DNA of 26,180 nt from assembly GCA_910585075.1 (NCBI GenBank), contig CAJUED010000055.1, forward strand, positions 1 to 26,180, in the 5' to 3' direction. The position numbers and the translations under genes are program-made. The notes under the pieces are model-generated. The model saw nothing but the letters and a program-made list of their open reading frames with translations. It made no database searches and had not been told where the DNA came from. Of this stretch, positions 1 to 9,327 are shown piece by piece. The DNA comes from an uncultured Lachnospiraceae bacterium (GTDB lineage: Bacteria > Bacillota > Clostridia > Lachnospirales > Lachnospiraceae). Numbering within the stretch: position 1 is the first letter of the stretch; the number at the start of each line of letters is the position of its first letter.

Positions 1-54
<54 letters not shown>

Positions 55-141
55 TAAGTCTGCCCATTTGTCATGTTTTTTTACATATAGAGTTAATAAA
101 AACAAACGCCGTCACGTTTTGCGTGTCGGCTTATTGTATAG

Positions 142-213
142 GACCGCCGGAAGCGGGGATTTTCAGCAGGGATACTTATGCCTGCTGATGACCCGTTCCC
201 CGGCGGTCTTTTT
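142..213 (+). terminator. Strong branched stem-loop with T5 tract
   Basis: The outer arms GACCGCCGG (142-150) and CCGGCGGTC (200-208) are perfectly complementary. A second helix forms inside between AGCGGG and CCCGTT using G-U pairs, and the apex is CAGCAGG/CCTGCTG. Five T residues (209-213) follow. This is an intrinsic terminator, either for a gene left of the window or as an attenuator in the leader of the surface-protein gene that starts at 455. Confidence 0.8.
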
Positions 214-454
214 GCGTGCAGGTTACAAGCAACGTAGTTTTGGGAAAATACTGTCCTGACCGTGCTTGCACGGGGAAGGATTGTATCTTCCTGAAACTAT
301 GTGGCGACAGCCACGACTGAGACGGAGCGAAGCGAAGTCGACAGAAAACGCTTTGTAGAAAATCGTTTTGAAGGAAAAGAATCTGGGGATTGGAAATGAG
401 GGAGAAGCTGGGAACGGCAAGCTCCCATGAAGGATAGAGAAGCAGGAGGCAGAA
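214..454 (+). other. Structured, gene-free leader of the surface protein gene
   Basis: About 240 bases with no convincing gene. Three short hairpins follow one another: CCGTGC/GCACGG (260-273), GGAAG/CTTCC (274-291) and GTGGC/GCCAC with loop GACA (301-314). A 19-codon ORF (299-358) is in frame with the downstream gene but has a stop and no visible ribosome binding site. The stretch ends with AGGAGG at 444-449, five bases before the ATG at 455. I see no clear sigma-A promoter. The function of the hairpins is unknown. Confidence 0.5.
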
Positions 455-3400
455 ATGAAGAAGATCGGGAAATGGAATAAAAAATATCCATGGAAGAAAG
501 AATTTCCACGGATATTTGCAGTAGTACTTGCAGTGGCCATGTTATTTACCATGCCGGGAACCGCGTCTGTGGCAGTGGCGGAAACTGCGGGGACGGATGA
601 TACTTTTGAGACCGGTACAGGGCAGCCGGCAGATGAAGTAACGGAGGAACCGGAAGCGGGAACCAGTGTGGGACAGGAATCGGATGCGGATGACAGCAAT
701 TCGGATGAGCCGGAAACCAGGGACGAGGATACGGAGGAAACAGAAACGGGTGAGGAAGAAACTCCGGAAGAAGAATCACCCGATGGCGCACCGGAAGAAA
801 ATGAAATGGAAGAAGAACTTTCCACAGAATGTATCTGTGAAATATTATGCACCGGGGACAGCATTAATGAGGACTGCCCTGTGTGCGGTGCGGAAGATGC
901 GGACCTTTCATGCTGTAAGGGCGCGGAAGAAAACGCTGGGGATGACGAGCAGGGAGATATGGAAACGGAAGAAAGCGGCATCCGTGTTATTGAGGACCTG
1001 ATCGCTGCCCTGCCTGATAAAGTCACAGAGGATAATGGGGAAAAAGTGAGGGAGCAGCTTGACGAAATCCTTGCTCTCTACAGGAAACTGGCCGAAAATG
1101 AACAGGAGCAGGTTGATATTTCCCGGTGTCTGGAACTGCAGGCGGAGCTGGATGCCCTGGAGGGTAATGAAGGCGAACATGACCCGGTCCCGGTCCCGGA
1201 GGCAGTGTCCTATCGAGTTTGTGACGCAGACGGGAAGAACTGGACAACAGGAACCGTCAGTGAGTACACGGAAATCACAGCCGAAAATGCTCCTGCAAGT
1301 TGGACTGGCGGCTGGTATGTCGTAACCGAGGATGTCGCTATCTCCGGCCGCGTCACGGTCAGCGGCGAGGTTCATCTGATCCTGGCAGACGGCTGTTCCC
1401 TGACCACCGGCGGCATCACCGTGGAACCCGATAATAGCCTGTCCATCTACGCCCAGGAGGGCGGCACGGGCAGTCTGACGGCCACGACAAGCGACCAGTA
1501 CGCGGCGGGAATCGGCGGCAGCGCTAAAAAGAAAAATGGTGGGATCATCACCATCTATGGCGGTAATATCACAGCTGCTAATACCAACACTGACAACAAC
1601 TCCAGCGCGGGAATTGGCGGTGGCAATGGTGCCTCTGGCGGCACCATTACCATACACGGCGGTAATGTGGAGGCAACTGGCAGCGGAATTTTTGGTGTAG
1701 GAATCGGTGGACATGAAGCAAATGGTACCACGATCCTGATCACCGGAGGCACGGTCACAGCCAAGGGCGCTTCTTCGCGTTATAACACCAAAGGCACCCT
1801 CACTATTACCGGCGGCATCCTCAACGGTGAGGGAGGCTGTACGGTTACGTTTGTGACGAGCGACACATCTGTGACCATCCCCAACCAAACCATTTCTGAG
1901 GGCAAGAAGGCGGCACAACCCGAAATAGAGGGTTGGATTCTCACGTTCTTTACGGATACGGGCTATACAATACCTTTTGATTTCGGCACGGCCATCAATG
2001 AAAGCATTACAATTTATGTCCTATGCGAAAAAAACACCGACTACATTGTCACCGTGAACGGGACGAACTACACCAGCGTGACAGGCTTCGTGGACGCCAT
2101 TAAGAAAGCCAGCGGCGAAGTGACGGCCACGCTGTTGAAAGACGTAGATTTGGGCGACACAGGTGGAAATCCGGGGCTGACCGTCCCCAGCGGCGTGACG
2201 CTGACGCTGGACTGCGGCGAATTTACCCTCACCGGTTCCGGTGTCCAGACCATTTGGGTCAATGGAACCCTCAATTTTACGAGCGGCACGATATGCAATA
2301 CAGAAGATCAGGGTAGTGCCGTATACATATTCAATGACGGGAAATTCCGAATGTCTGGCGGGGAGGTTGTCAATATGAGTGCGGAGATGAAAGCCGTATG
2401 TACTGTCCTCCAGTCCACCGTCACGATCTTGGGCGGGACCATTGGAGGAGGAGGCCTGGGCCTGACTTATACACCCGCTGGCGGGGACAAAGCCACGCTC
2501 TTCGGCGGCACGTACAGCGTCCTCCAGGCGGGGTACTATAGCGACGGCAATACCTATGGGTTCAGGCCCATTTCTGAGATTCTGGCTGAGGGATATGCCC
2601 TCAAGGGTGAGAACGGGCTGATCGAAGGGACCGCCACAGGCAGGCAGGAGAACGTCACCGTCGTGAAGTGTACCCACCCCGGACAGACCGCAGACCTGGG
2701 CAACGGCACCCACGGCGCGGCAGGCGAGGGCGGCACCTGCATCTACTGCGGCACCGTGATTACGCCAAAGCCTCATACCCTCGATGCAAACAACGTCTGC
2801 TCCGATTGCGGCGTGAAGATGGTAGCGAAGGTGGAGACTGACAGCGCCACCACCTATTACACAACTATCGAAAACGCTTGGGATGCAGCAAAGGGCAACA
2901 TTGCTACCGTTACCCTATTGGACAATGTGGCAATTAGTAAGACACTAAACATAACGGACGGCGATAATATCACTTTTGACGGCGGGGAATATACCCTTAC
3001 TTATGACAGCCAGAACAGCACATTGTATGTGGATGGCGGCACACTGACCATCATTGGCGGCACGATTACATCTGCATACGTGGCAGAAATCAGTTCCGGC
3101 ACACTTGCGGTCACTGGCGGTAAAATCATAGCATCACAGCTTGGGATAATGGTCATAAGTGCTAATGCCACCGTCCATCTCAGCGGCGGTACAATCACAG
3201 GTGGAAGTCATGCTGTATCTTCCCAAAACAAAAATGTCAAGGTGAGCGACCTCCTGCTGAACTACGGAACCACAAATGAGCTGCACTACGCTTATTATCA
3301 AGGTGGCGCTCCGGTCACTTCCGGGCTGGACCAAAACGAACTGCCCGCTGGCACCTACACAGTGAAAGAGTGCAGGCATGACGCCGCAGGTGTAAAACAG

Positions 3401-6400
3401 TATCAGCACAATGACGGTACAGAAACGCATACGCTGACCTGCCTTGCCTGTGGCTATACCGAGGCGGCTAAGAACTGTTCCTACAGTTTCAGCGGAAATG
3501 TCGGAACCTGCCCGGACTGCAAGGATGCGCTCACCGTATCTGTAACTGGTACGGACAGTCTGACTTATAACGGTAATGAAAAAAAGCCCGAAGTGACTGT
3601 CATGCGGGACGGAACTGCGCTGGATGCGGCTCAATACACCGTAGCTTACAACGGTAACAAAGACGCTGGCACCAATACAGCCTCCGTTACGGTCATCATT
3701 GGGAGCAGCCAGGGGACATACACCGAAAGATTTTCCATTGGAAGGGCCACGCTGACCATCACAGCCATCGACCAGACGATCACATATGGTCAGAGTATCC
3801 GGCAAGGGGATGACCAGGTGACTGTTTCCGGACTTTGTGGCAGCGATACGCTTTCAGGAGTAACCATCACTCCCAGCAGCGATCAGGTAACGGTGGAGAA
3901 CAAAACCGTTGCCCCTTCTGCCGCTGTCATTATGAACAGCAATGACCAGGACGTGACTGCAAACTATGACATTACCTATGTCCCCGGCAAACTGACCATT
4001 GGCAGGGCAGAAGGAACACTGACAGTTCCGGAAACATCCATCAGCAAAAGGTTTGGTGATGGGGAGTTTTCCTTAAACTGCTCCACAAACGGGGATGGAA
4101 AGATATCCTATGAATCGTCCAATAAGGGTGTGGCCTCTGTTTCCGCAGACGGAAACGTCCTGATAACAGGAGTGGGAGAAACCGTGATCACGGCCACCCT
4201 TGCGGAAGGAACGAACCATACCGGCGGCGCAAGTCAGAAGATTACAGTCACAGTAAAAAAAGCAGCCGCACCGGCCATTATGGGCGAAACAAGAAATTAT
4301 ACTTACACAAACGGCTCTAACGGGGCCGTCACCATGGACGTGGCAGGAAGGCTCCCGAAAGACCGTGGCAAGACAGAATACACAGTTGCCACCACAGATG
4401 AAAAAGACATCCTTTTTGATGTATCCGTGGATGGGAATGGAAACCTTGTCTATACCGTAGCGGGGAATGGAGCAGAAGGGGACACAGCATCCATCACGGT
4501 GAGGGCGGAAATGGCAAATTATGAAATAGCCGCCTTTACTGTTAATATTGTGCTTGTGGAAAAAAAGACAGTGGAACCCCAGGCCGGGGGCAGCGTATCC
4601 ATAAGCGGCAGCAATACCCTTATTTACGGACAGATGCTCTCAGACCTTACACTCAGCAGTGTGACTTTCGTGGAGCAGGGAACCGACCAAAAGGTGGAAG
4701 GAACCCTGGCATGGAAAAACAGTTCCCTTACGCCTGCCGCAGGGACAATAGGGGCAGAATGGGTATTCACGCCAACAAACAGTTCTGAATACGCAGAAAT
4801 GACCGGGACTGTGCCGGTCACGGTGGCGAAAGCGACACCAGACGCAGACACGCCGACGGCGGGTGCTGTTACCTATGACCCGTCGGGGAAACTGAGCAGC
4901 GTGACACTTACCGGTGGAAGCGCCGCATGGACGGTGGGCGGCAGCAGGGTGGACGTGGAAGGTGCATGGAGCTGGAAGGATGGTTCCATATCCCCGGCAG
5001 CGGGGAACCGCGGGTACATGGCGGTATTTACGCCGAAGGATACGGGTAACTATAACACCGTTGAGCGTGCGATAACCGTAACAGTAGGAAGGGCAGAGCC
5101 GCACATAGAAGGAAAAGTCAGCGCCGCACCGATCACCTACGGGGATTTCTTAAATGCGTCAGCCCTGACCGGCACGGCGCAGTACAGCAGCTTAGACGGC
5201 ACCGTGGTCACGGGCAGCTTTACATGGAAAGACGGGACGGTAAAGCCCGCCGTATCAGACAGCGGCAGAACAAAATATACGGTGATATTCACCCCGGACG
5301 AGGGGACAAATTACAGTAGCGTGGAAACGGAGATCACGCTGGTGGTTGAAAAAGCGGAGAACGCGCCGAATATGCCGTCCGGCACCATGAACGTGCCAAG
5401 GCGCTGTGAAAAGGTTGGTGATGTGGAGCTTCCGGCAGGCTGGCAGTGGCGGGAGACGGACAGGGAGAAAGAACTTGAGATTGATGTGCCGCTTTCCGCA
5501 ACTGCGATTTATGTTGGGACAGATAAGGATAATTATGAAAATACGGAAGTGGCCATCACCATTACAAGATCAAACTGTGACCATGAAAAAACAGAGCTTA
5601 AGGATGTGATCCCTGCAACCTGTGAGAAAGAAGGCTACAGCGGGGATATCTGGTGTATAATCTGCGGGGAACTGCTGCAAAAAGGCAGCGTGACGCCGAC
5701 TATAGACCATAAGGGCGGCGTGGCATCCTGCAGGGAGCAGGCGGTCTGTGAGATGTGCAAAAAGCCATATGGCCCCTATGATGCGAATCGTCATATAAAT
5801 ACAGAGCGGAGGAACGCCATGCCGGCCTCCTGCACCGGGGCAGGAAACACAGGCGACCTTTACTGCACAGCCTGCGGCGCAAAAGTAGAATCGGGCAGAG
5901 TGATTCCGGCATCCGGCCATAACTGGCAGGAGAGCGTGATCAAACAACCGACCACTTCAAAAGAAGGACTGCGGCGGTACACCTGTAGGAACTGCGGGGC
6001 ATCCCGTGAGGAGGCAATCCCCAAGCTGCCCTCAGAGGCCCATACGCACAGCTACAGCGTGACAGAAACAAAAGCGGTTTCCTGCACAGAGGCTGGAATA
6101 AAGGTATATAGTTGTTCCTGCGGCGACAGCTATACGGAAAGCACGCCGGCATCCGGCCACAGCTACCATTCGCAGATGACAAAGGCGCCCACGGTCTCGG
6201 AGGAAGGGGTCATGACCTATAGCTGTACCCGCTGCGGCCACAGCTATACAGCAGCCATAAGCAGGCTGAAAGCGCCGGCACCGGGGCAGACTCCAGGAAT
6301 GGGAACCGGAAATATGGTAAAACCGGAAACAGAAAGTACGGAAGAACCGGAAACAGAAAGTACGGAAGGACCGGGAACAGGAAGTACGGAAAATCCGGGG

Positions 6401-7207
6401 GATGGAACAGGCGCGGCGCAGGAGGGCAGGCCGGATACCGGGATACCATTCATCAAAGATGCTGACGGCAAGATAGGCTGGGATGTGATCCGCGCTGAAG
6501 AAGAAAAGGCCCAAGACGGAAATGTCATCAATGTGGACATGAACGGTTCCGTTGTGGTTCCGGGAGATATCTTTGATCGTCTCAAAGGCAGGGATATCAC
6601 CATCACTTTTGACATGGGGAAGGGCATCCTCTGGAGCGTGGACGGAAAGAGCATCACGCGGGATGCATCCCGGGATAAGGCAGGGGACATTGACTTTTCC
6701 GTAAGGACGGGAGTAAGCACCGTCCCCGTGGAAATCGTAAACACCGTTACGGGGGATAGTTACAGCATCCGGATCAGCCTCGCCTATGAAGGAGAGTTCG
6801 GATTTACCGCGGTGCTTTCCATAGGCCTCGGAGAAGAAAATGCGGGATATACCGCAAGTCTGTATTACTACAATGAAAGTACCGGAGAGCTGGAATTTAT
6901 CTGCTCGGATATAGTAGCGGAGGACGGCACGGCGGAACTGGCCTTTACCCATGCGTCGGATTATGTGATCGCGATAGACGGGGATGAGGAAGAAAGCGGC
7001 GGGATCACGGAAACCGCAGAGCCGGAAGGCGATGACGGAACCGAGGAAAATGTGCCGCCGGAAAGCCCCAGGACCATGCAGGGCAGGAAAAGTGCATTAT
7101 GGCCGGTAATGGCAGGAATCCTGGCGCTTGCAGGCATCATCTTTGCAGGAATGTTTGCATGGAAAAAGAAGAAAGAAAAAGACTCCGGAAAAGAAAGAGA
7201 TAAATAA
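455..7207 (+). CDS. Giant secreted or membrane-anchored surface protein (adhesin-like, multi-domain)
   Basis: A 2250-residue protein starting at an ATG with AGGAGG five bases upstream. Order seen: signal peptide (about 15-42, cleavage near AVAETAG); acidic Glu/Asp-rich stretch (45-125); a CxCxxxC...CPVC...C cluster (about 127-155); helical segment (178-241); three beta-helix-like blocks rich in GGT/GGN-TIT turns (253-461, 529-739, 793-990); an InlB B-repeat-like segment (461-527); MBG/Ig-like domains (about 1026-1270); three tandem 80-90-residue Ig-like repeats plus a fourth partial one (1381-1707); a block of repeated CxxC and GH motifs (1708-1939); an 8-residue repeat PETESTEE x3 (1957-1980); a terminal module (1996-2174); one transmembrane helix (2213-2236); and a Lys-rich tail. 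There is no LPxTG motif, so a membrane anchor is likelier than sortase. No enzymatic motif is visible. Adhesion or glycan binding is an inference. The body is GC-richer than downstream genes, which suggests transfer. Confidence 0.9.
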   Translation: MKKIGKWNKKYPWKKEFPRIFAVVLAVAMLFTMPGTASVAVAETAGTDDTFETGTGQPADEVTEEPEAGTSVGQESDADDSNSDEPETRDEDTEETETGEEETPEEESPDGAPEENEMEEELSTECICEILCTGDSINEDCPVCGAEDADLSCCKGAEENAGDDEQGDMETEESGIRVIEDLIAALPDKVTEDNGEKVREQLDEILALYRKLAENEQEQVDISRCLELQAELDALEGNEGEHDPVPVPEAVSYRVCDADGKNWTTGTVSEYTEITAENAPASWTGGWYVVTEDVAISGRVTVSGEVHLILADGCSLTTGGITVEPDNSLSIYAQEGGTGSLTATTSDQYAAGIGGSAKKKNGGIITIYGGNITAANTNTDNNSSAGIGGGNGASGGTITIHGGNVEATGSGIFGVGIGGHEANGTTILITGGTVTAKGASSRYNTKGTLTITGGILNGEGGCTVTFVTSDTSVTIPNQTISEGKKAAQPEIEGWILTFFTDTGYTIPFDFGTAINESITIYVLCEKNTDYIVTVNGTNYTSVTGFVDAIKKASGEVTATLLKDVDLGDTGGNPGLTVPSGVTLTLDCGEFTLTGSGVQTIWVNGTLNFTSGTICNTEDQGSAVYIFNDGKFRMSGGEVVNMSAEMKAVCTVLQSTVTILGGTIGGGGLGLTYTPAGGDKATLFGGTYSVLQAGYYSDGNTYGFRPISEILAEGYALKGENGLIEGTATGRQENVTVVKCTHPGQTADLGNGTHGAAGEGGTCIYCGTVITPKPHTLDANNVCSDCGVKMVAKVETDSATTYYTTIENAWDAAKGNIATVTLLDNVAISKTLNITDGDNITFDGGEYTLTYDSQNSTLYVDGGTLTIIGGTITSAYVAEISSGTLAVTGGKIIASQLGIMVISANATVHLSGGTITGGSHAVSSQNKNVKVSDLLLNYGTTNELHYAYYQGGAPVTSGLDQNELPAGTYTVKECRHDAAGVKQYQHNDGTETHTLTCLACGYTEAAKNCSYSFSGNVGTCPDCKDALTVSVTGTDSLTYNGNEKKPEVTVMRDGTALDAAQYTVAYNGNKDAGTNTASVTVIIGSSQGTYTERFSIGRATLTITAIDQTITYGQSIRQGDDQVTVSGLCGSDTLSGVTITPSSDQVTVENKTVAPSAAVIMNSNDQDVTANYDITYVPGKLTIGRAEGTLTVPETSISKRFGDGEFSLNCSTNGDGKISYESSNKGVASVSADGNVLITGVGETVITATLAEGTNHTGGASQKITVTVKKAAAPAIMGETRNYTYTNGSNGAVTMDVAGRLPKDRGKTEYTVATTDEKDILFDVSVDGNGNLVYTVAGNGAEGDTASITVRAEMANYEIAAFTVNIVLVEKKTVEPQAGGSVSISGSNTLIYGQMLSDLTLSSVTFVEQGTDQKVEGTLAWKNSSLTPAAGTIGAEWVFTPTNSSEYAEMTGTVPVTVAKATPDADTPTAGAVTYDPSGKLSSVTLTGGSAAWTVGGSRVDVEGAWSWKDGSISPAAGNRGYMAVFTPKDTGNYNTVERAITVTVGRAEPHIEGKVSAAPITYGDFLNASALTGTAQYSSLDGTVVTGSFTWKDGTVKPAVSDSGRTKYTVIFTPDEGTNYSSVETEITLVVEKAENAPNMPSGTMNVPRRCEKVGDVELPAGWQWRETDREKELEIDVPLSATAIYVGTDKDNYENTEVAITITRSNCDHEKTELKDVIPATCEKEGYSGDIWCIICGELLQKGSVTPTIDHKGGVASCREQAVCEMCKKPYGPYDANRHINTERRNAMPASCTGAGNTGDLYCTACGAKVESGRVIPASGHNWQESVIKQPTTSKEGLRRYTCRNCGASREEAIPKLPSEAHTHSYSVTETKAVSCTEAGIKVYSCSCGDSYTESTPASGHSYHSQMTKAPTVSEEGVMTYSCTRCGHSYTAAISRLKAPAPGQTPGMGTGNMVKPETESTEEPETESTEGPGTGSTENPGDGTGAAQEGRPDTGIPFIKDADGKIGWDVIRAEEEKAQDGNVINVDMNGSVVVPGDIFDRLKGRDITITFDMGKGILWSVDGKSITRDASRDKAGDIDFSVRTGVSTVPVEIVNTVTGDSYSIRISLAYEGEFGFTAVLSIGLGEENAGYTASLYYYNESTGELEFICSDIVAEDGTAELAFTHASDYVIAIDGDEEESGGITETAEPEGDDGTEENVPPESPRTMQGRKSALWPVMAGILALAGIIFAGMFAWKKKKEKDSGKERDK
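6323..6394 (+). repeat. 24-bp tandem repeat x3 inside the surface protein
   Basis: Three consecutive 24-base units encode PETESTEE, PETESTEG and PGTGSTEN. The first two differ at a single base (the final codon GAA versus GGA) and the third has diverged further. They form a flexible acidic spacer between the CxxC block and the terminal module. The copy number may vary between strains without breaking the frame, because 24 is a multiple of three. Confidence 0.85.
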
Positions 7208-7301
7208 GGGAAAGCGATACATACATTTTGGAGGGCGTGCTGCGTTTCACGATAGATGTGCTGGATAAGAGCTGTTTTTCGCCCTATGTTTTCCAGGCAT
7301 T

Positions 7302-7568
7302 TTGTGGTATGATATCCATGCGGCTGAAAGGAAGGTGGCAAGGCTCCTCATGAATCTTGCGCTGGTTCAGGACGGGTACCTGCCCGCAATCGTCCCGCCA
7401 ATCCTGCGGAGGGATTATGTGTCTCTGCTGGAGCGGGCGCACGGGGATGATATGGACTTTGTGGAATTTATTGCGGAGCGGGAGTTTGAGTCCCAGAGAG
7501 AGATACTGCGGCTGTTCCGGATTCCATTCCCCAGCCAGGGAATGAATCCGTCTCAGACATTACAGTAA
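7302..7568 (+). pseudogene. Relic of a Fic-family protein (C-terminal fragment)
   Basis: The reading frame reads RLLMNLALVQDGYLPAIVPP and continues through ILRR..YVSLLERAH..D..FVEFIAE to a typical end. This matches the C-terminal half of Fic (AMP-transferase) domains just after the catalytic motif. Family members have HPFxxGNGRxxRLLMN. Here the same place reads HAAERKVARLLMN, three residues shorter, so the GNGR core is lost and the catalytic motif is gone. Only a TTG could start it, with no proper ribosome binding site, and no N-terminal Fic half is recognisable in the 95 bases after the surface protein. I call it a pseudogene remnant left by a deletion. Family assignment is from recognised sequence, not a search. 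Confidence 0.75.
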
Positions 7569-7604
7569 GTAAAAATATAAACAGAAGTAAGAAAAACGGC
7601 AGGG

Positions 7605-7636
7605 CGCCGGATGCAGAAATGTGTCCGGTGTTTTTT
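7605..7636 (+). terminator. Intrinsic terminator after the Fic relic
   Basis: CGCCGGA (7605-7611) pairs with TCCGGTG (7624-7630), including one G-U pair, around a 12-base loop. Six T residues follow at 7631-7636. It would end + strand transcription of the surface-protein region. Confidence 0.8.
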
Positions 7637-7896
7637 GTGCCTGTAATTCAGGCGGGATGGCAGGCTGCCATCGCCATATCTAATCGGAGGTGCTTATTAT
7701 AAACTCAACCAAAAACACAGATACTCCGATATCAGAGCGGTATATTCACGAAATGTTGTAGGTCCGTCCGATGAGCGGGAAGAATTTTGAATTTGATTTG
7801 ACAGAGTCCTTTTTATGGTACACATCATTCTTTATACTTATAGAAAACGACATAAACCTCATTCAAAAATCATTTTCGGAACAGGGAGGGATAATT

Positions 7897-8265
7897 TTGG
7901 AGAAAACAAAGAAATTCAAAGGCTCAACATTTGTTATCGCTCTGCTGGGAGCTGTGACGTTTTTTTGCATTTTGGGCACTGTATATTGCCAAGACAGAAG
8001 AATAAACCGGGCGGAGAATTTGAATTACCGCACCATGGAGCGGGCTTGTGAGCGGGAGCTTAGAGAGCTTCTGGAGGAAAAGGGGTACCGCAACAGTGCC
8101 GTCACAATGAACAGCATAACACAGGCGGACGGCGCGCGAAGCTATATCGTAACCATCCACCACAGAAAGATTGAAAGCTTAAATGCCATACAGAAAAATG
8201 CGCTTGCCGCAGAGTGCCGCCGTATGGAGGGCTGCGTTGAGAATTGCGACTTTCATTTCAATTGA
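7897..8265 (+). CDS. Small membrane-anchored protein of unknown function
   Basis: 122 residues from a TTG start at 7897, chosen because GGAGGG (7885-7890) lies six bases upstream. An in-frame ATG at 7771 has no ribosome binding site and would add 42 unlikely residues. Residues about 9-29 form one transmembrane helix (FVIALLGAVTFFCILGTVYC) after a Lys-rich start, so the C-terminal ~90 residues should lie outside the membrane. That part has a charged helix (RACERELRELLEEKGY) followed by a beta-rich segment (VTMNSI..YIVTIHHRKI) and ends with two Cys around ECRRMEGCVENC. Proteins of this plan are common as hypotheticals in Clostridia. I do not recognise a function. TTGACA at 7798-7803 lacks a good -10, so the promoter is unclear. 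Confidence 0.75.
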   Translation: MEKTKKFKGSTFVIALLGAVTFFCILGTVYCQDRRINRAENLNYRTMERACERELRELLEEKGYRNSAVTMNSITQADGARSYIVTIHHRKIESLNAIQKNALAAECRRMEGCVENCDFHFN

Positions 8266-8395
8266 ATGAAATATAGTCATTTGGAAAGATGCATTGAGAC
8301 AGCGTTTTAGCCCAAAGCTTTGCGCTTTAACGTAAAGTTTATGGCGTACATGAAGACAGGTAAATCCGGCCGGAGAATAATCTTGCAAAAGAAGC

Positions 8396-8424
8396 ATGAC
8401 AACAGATAAAACTGGGATTATAAT
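8396..8424 (+). promoter_or_regulatory. Sigma-A-type promoter for the DUF1653 gene
   Basis: ATGACA (8396-8401), one base from TTGACA, is 17 bases from a perfect TATAAT (8419-8424). Transcription should begin near 8431. The ATG inside this -35 box is therefore not the start codon, which supports the start at 8480. Confidence 0.65.
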
Positions 8425-8479
8425 TGGTATAGTTGCGCAGAAATATATTTGCGTGCGGATAGGAGGAAAGGACGAAACT

Positions 8480-9280
8480 ATGTCAAATATTCCGGTACCA
8501 GGACAGCTTTACAGGCATTTTAAAGGACAGCTTTACAGGATTGTGACTCTGGCCAAACACAGCGAAACCGGTGAGCGGATGGTAGTCTATCAAGCGCTTT
8601 ACGGTGATTATGAGGTTTATGTGAGACCGCTTTCCATGTTTATGGAAAAGGTAGACAGAAATAAATATCCAAATACAGTGCAGGAATATAGATTTGAACT
8701 GCAAAAAGAGCTGATTGGTGCGCCTGTACATGGGAGCGCGCATACAGGATATTTCGAAGAACAGGCGGAAAATGCAGCGGATATAAACGTGCATCCCGAA
8801 AACCGGTTTTTGGCAGAGGCTGCGGAAGAAAGATTCGGAGTGAAAAAAGTGACGGAAGAATCCGAAGCCGAGTTAAGACCGGAAGCAGAAAAAGCCTCAG
8901 AAATGGAAAAAGCTTCGGAGACAGCAAAAACCTTAGAGGTGGAGACGGCTTCGGAAGCGGAAAACATTTCGGAAATAGGAAAAACTTGGGAAACAGAAGA
9001 AGATGTCAATCGGCCGGAGGAAACAGCGGCAGATGACAGCATGGAACAGGAAGAATTAAATATTGACCCGCTGGTGCTGGATTTTTTGGATGCAGGAACT
9101 TACAGGGAACGGCTTAACATTCTTTCAGCGCTGCACCATCGCATTACGGACGAAATGATTACCACTATGGCGATAGCTTCTGATTTGGAAGTAGGCGATG
9201 GGGATGTGGAGGAGCGCTACGAGGAGCTGCGATCCTGCCTTTTGACTTATGAAAAATATGAGGGCAGACGTATGAGGTAA
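8480..9280 (+). CDS. DUF1653 domain protein with a Glu/Ser-rich central linker
   Basis: 266 residues. The start at 8480 is supported by AGGAGGAAAGGA just upstream and by a promoter that overlaps the longer alternative. Residues about 6-75 match the DUF1653 fold (PGQLYRHFKGQLYRIVTLAKHSETGERMVVYQALYGD... VRPLSMF). The middle (about 120-200) is a low-complexity run built on variations of SEAEKASE/ETASEAE/ISEIGKT, probably a charged helix or disordered linker made by repeat expansion. The end (about 203-266) is a compact helical piece beginning DPLVLDFLDAGTYRERL, with a recurring pattern of DUF1653 proteins in Lachnospiraceae (recalled, not searched). DUF1653 has no established biochemical function. 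No signal peptide, so it is cytoplasmic. Confidence 0.85.
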   Translation: MSNIPVPGQLYRHFKGQLYRIVTLAKHSETGERMVVYQALYGDYEVYVRPLSMFMEKVDRNKYPNTVQEYRFELQKELIGAPVHGSAHTGYFEEQAENAADINVHPENRFLAEAAEERFGVKKVTEESEAELRPEAEKASEMEKASETAKTLEVETASEAENISEIGKTWETEEDVNRPEETAADDSMEQEELNIDPLVLDFLDAGTYRERLNILSALHHRITDEMITTMAIASDLEVGDGDVEERYEELRSCLLTYEKYEGRRMR

Positions 9281-9327
9281 TATTTCCGGCCAGACCTGTT
9301 TGAACCGAGTATGCCAGCGTTCACTGT

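Noticed and set aside
68..259. 63-residue ORF running through the terminator
   Set aside because: It overlaps a strong terminator stem (142-213), has no ribosome binding site, and its composition follows the hairpin. It may be the frame of an incoming gene through the repeat, but it is not supported as a gene by itself.
223..1026. Long minus-strand ORFs opposite the surface protein (also near 908-1918, 2021-2776, 3134-3805, 6032-6952)
   Set aside because: They mirror the repetitive, GC-rich coding strand and lack ribosome binding sites and recognisable domains. The + strand frame has a clear signal peptide, domains and anchor.
7696..7761. Possible 21-codon ORF beginning ATT after a good GGAGG
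   Set aside because: An ATT start is very rare, the peptide (ending ERYIHEML) has no recognisable family, and it may be the remnant of a deleted gene. I cannot support it as a real gene.
7798..7838. TTGACA and TATACT as a promoter for the small membrane protein
   Set aside because: The boxes are 29 bases apart, far from the usual 16-18, and no better -10 lies at the right distance from TTGACA.
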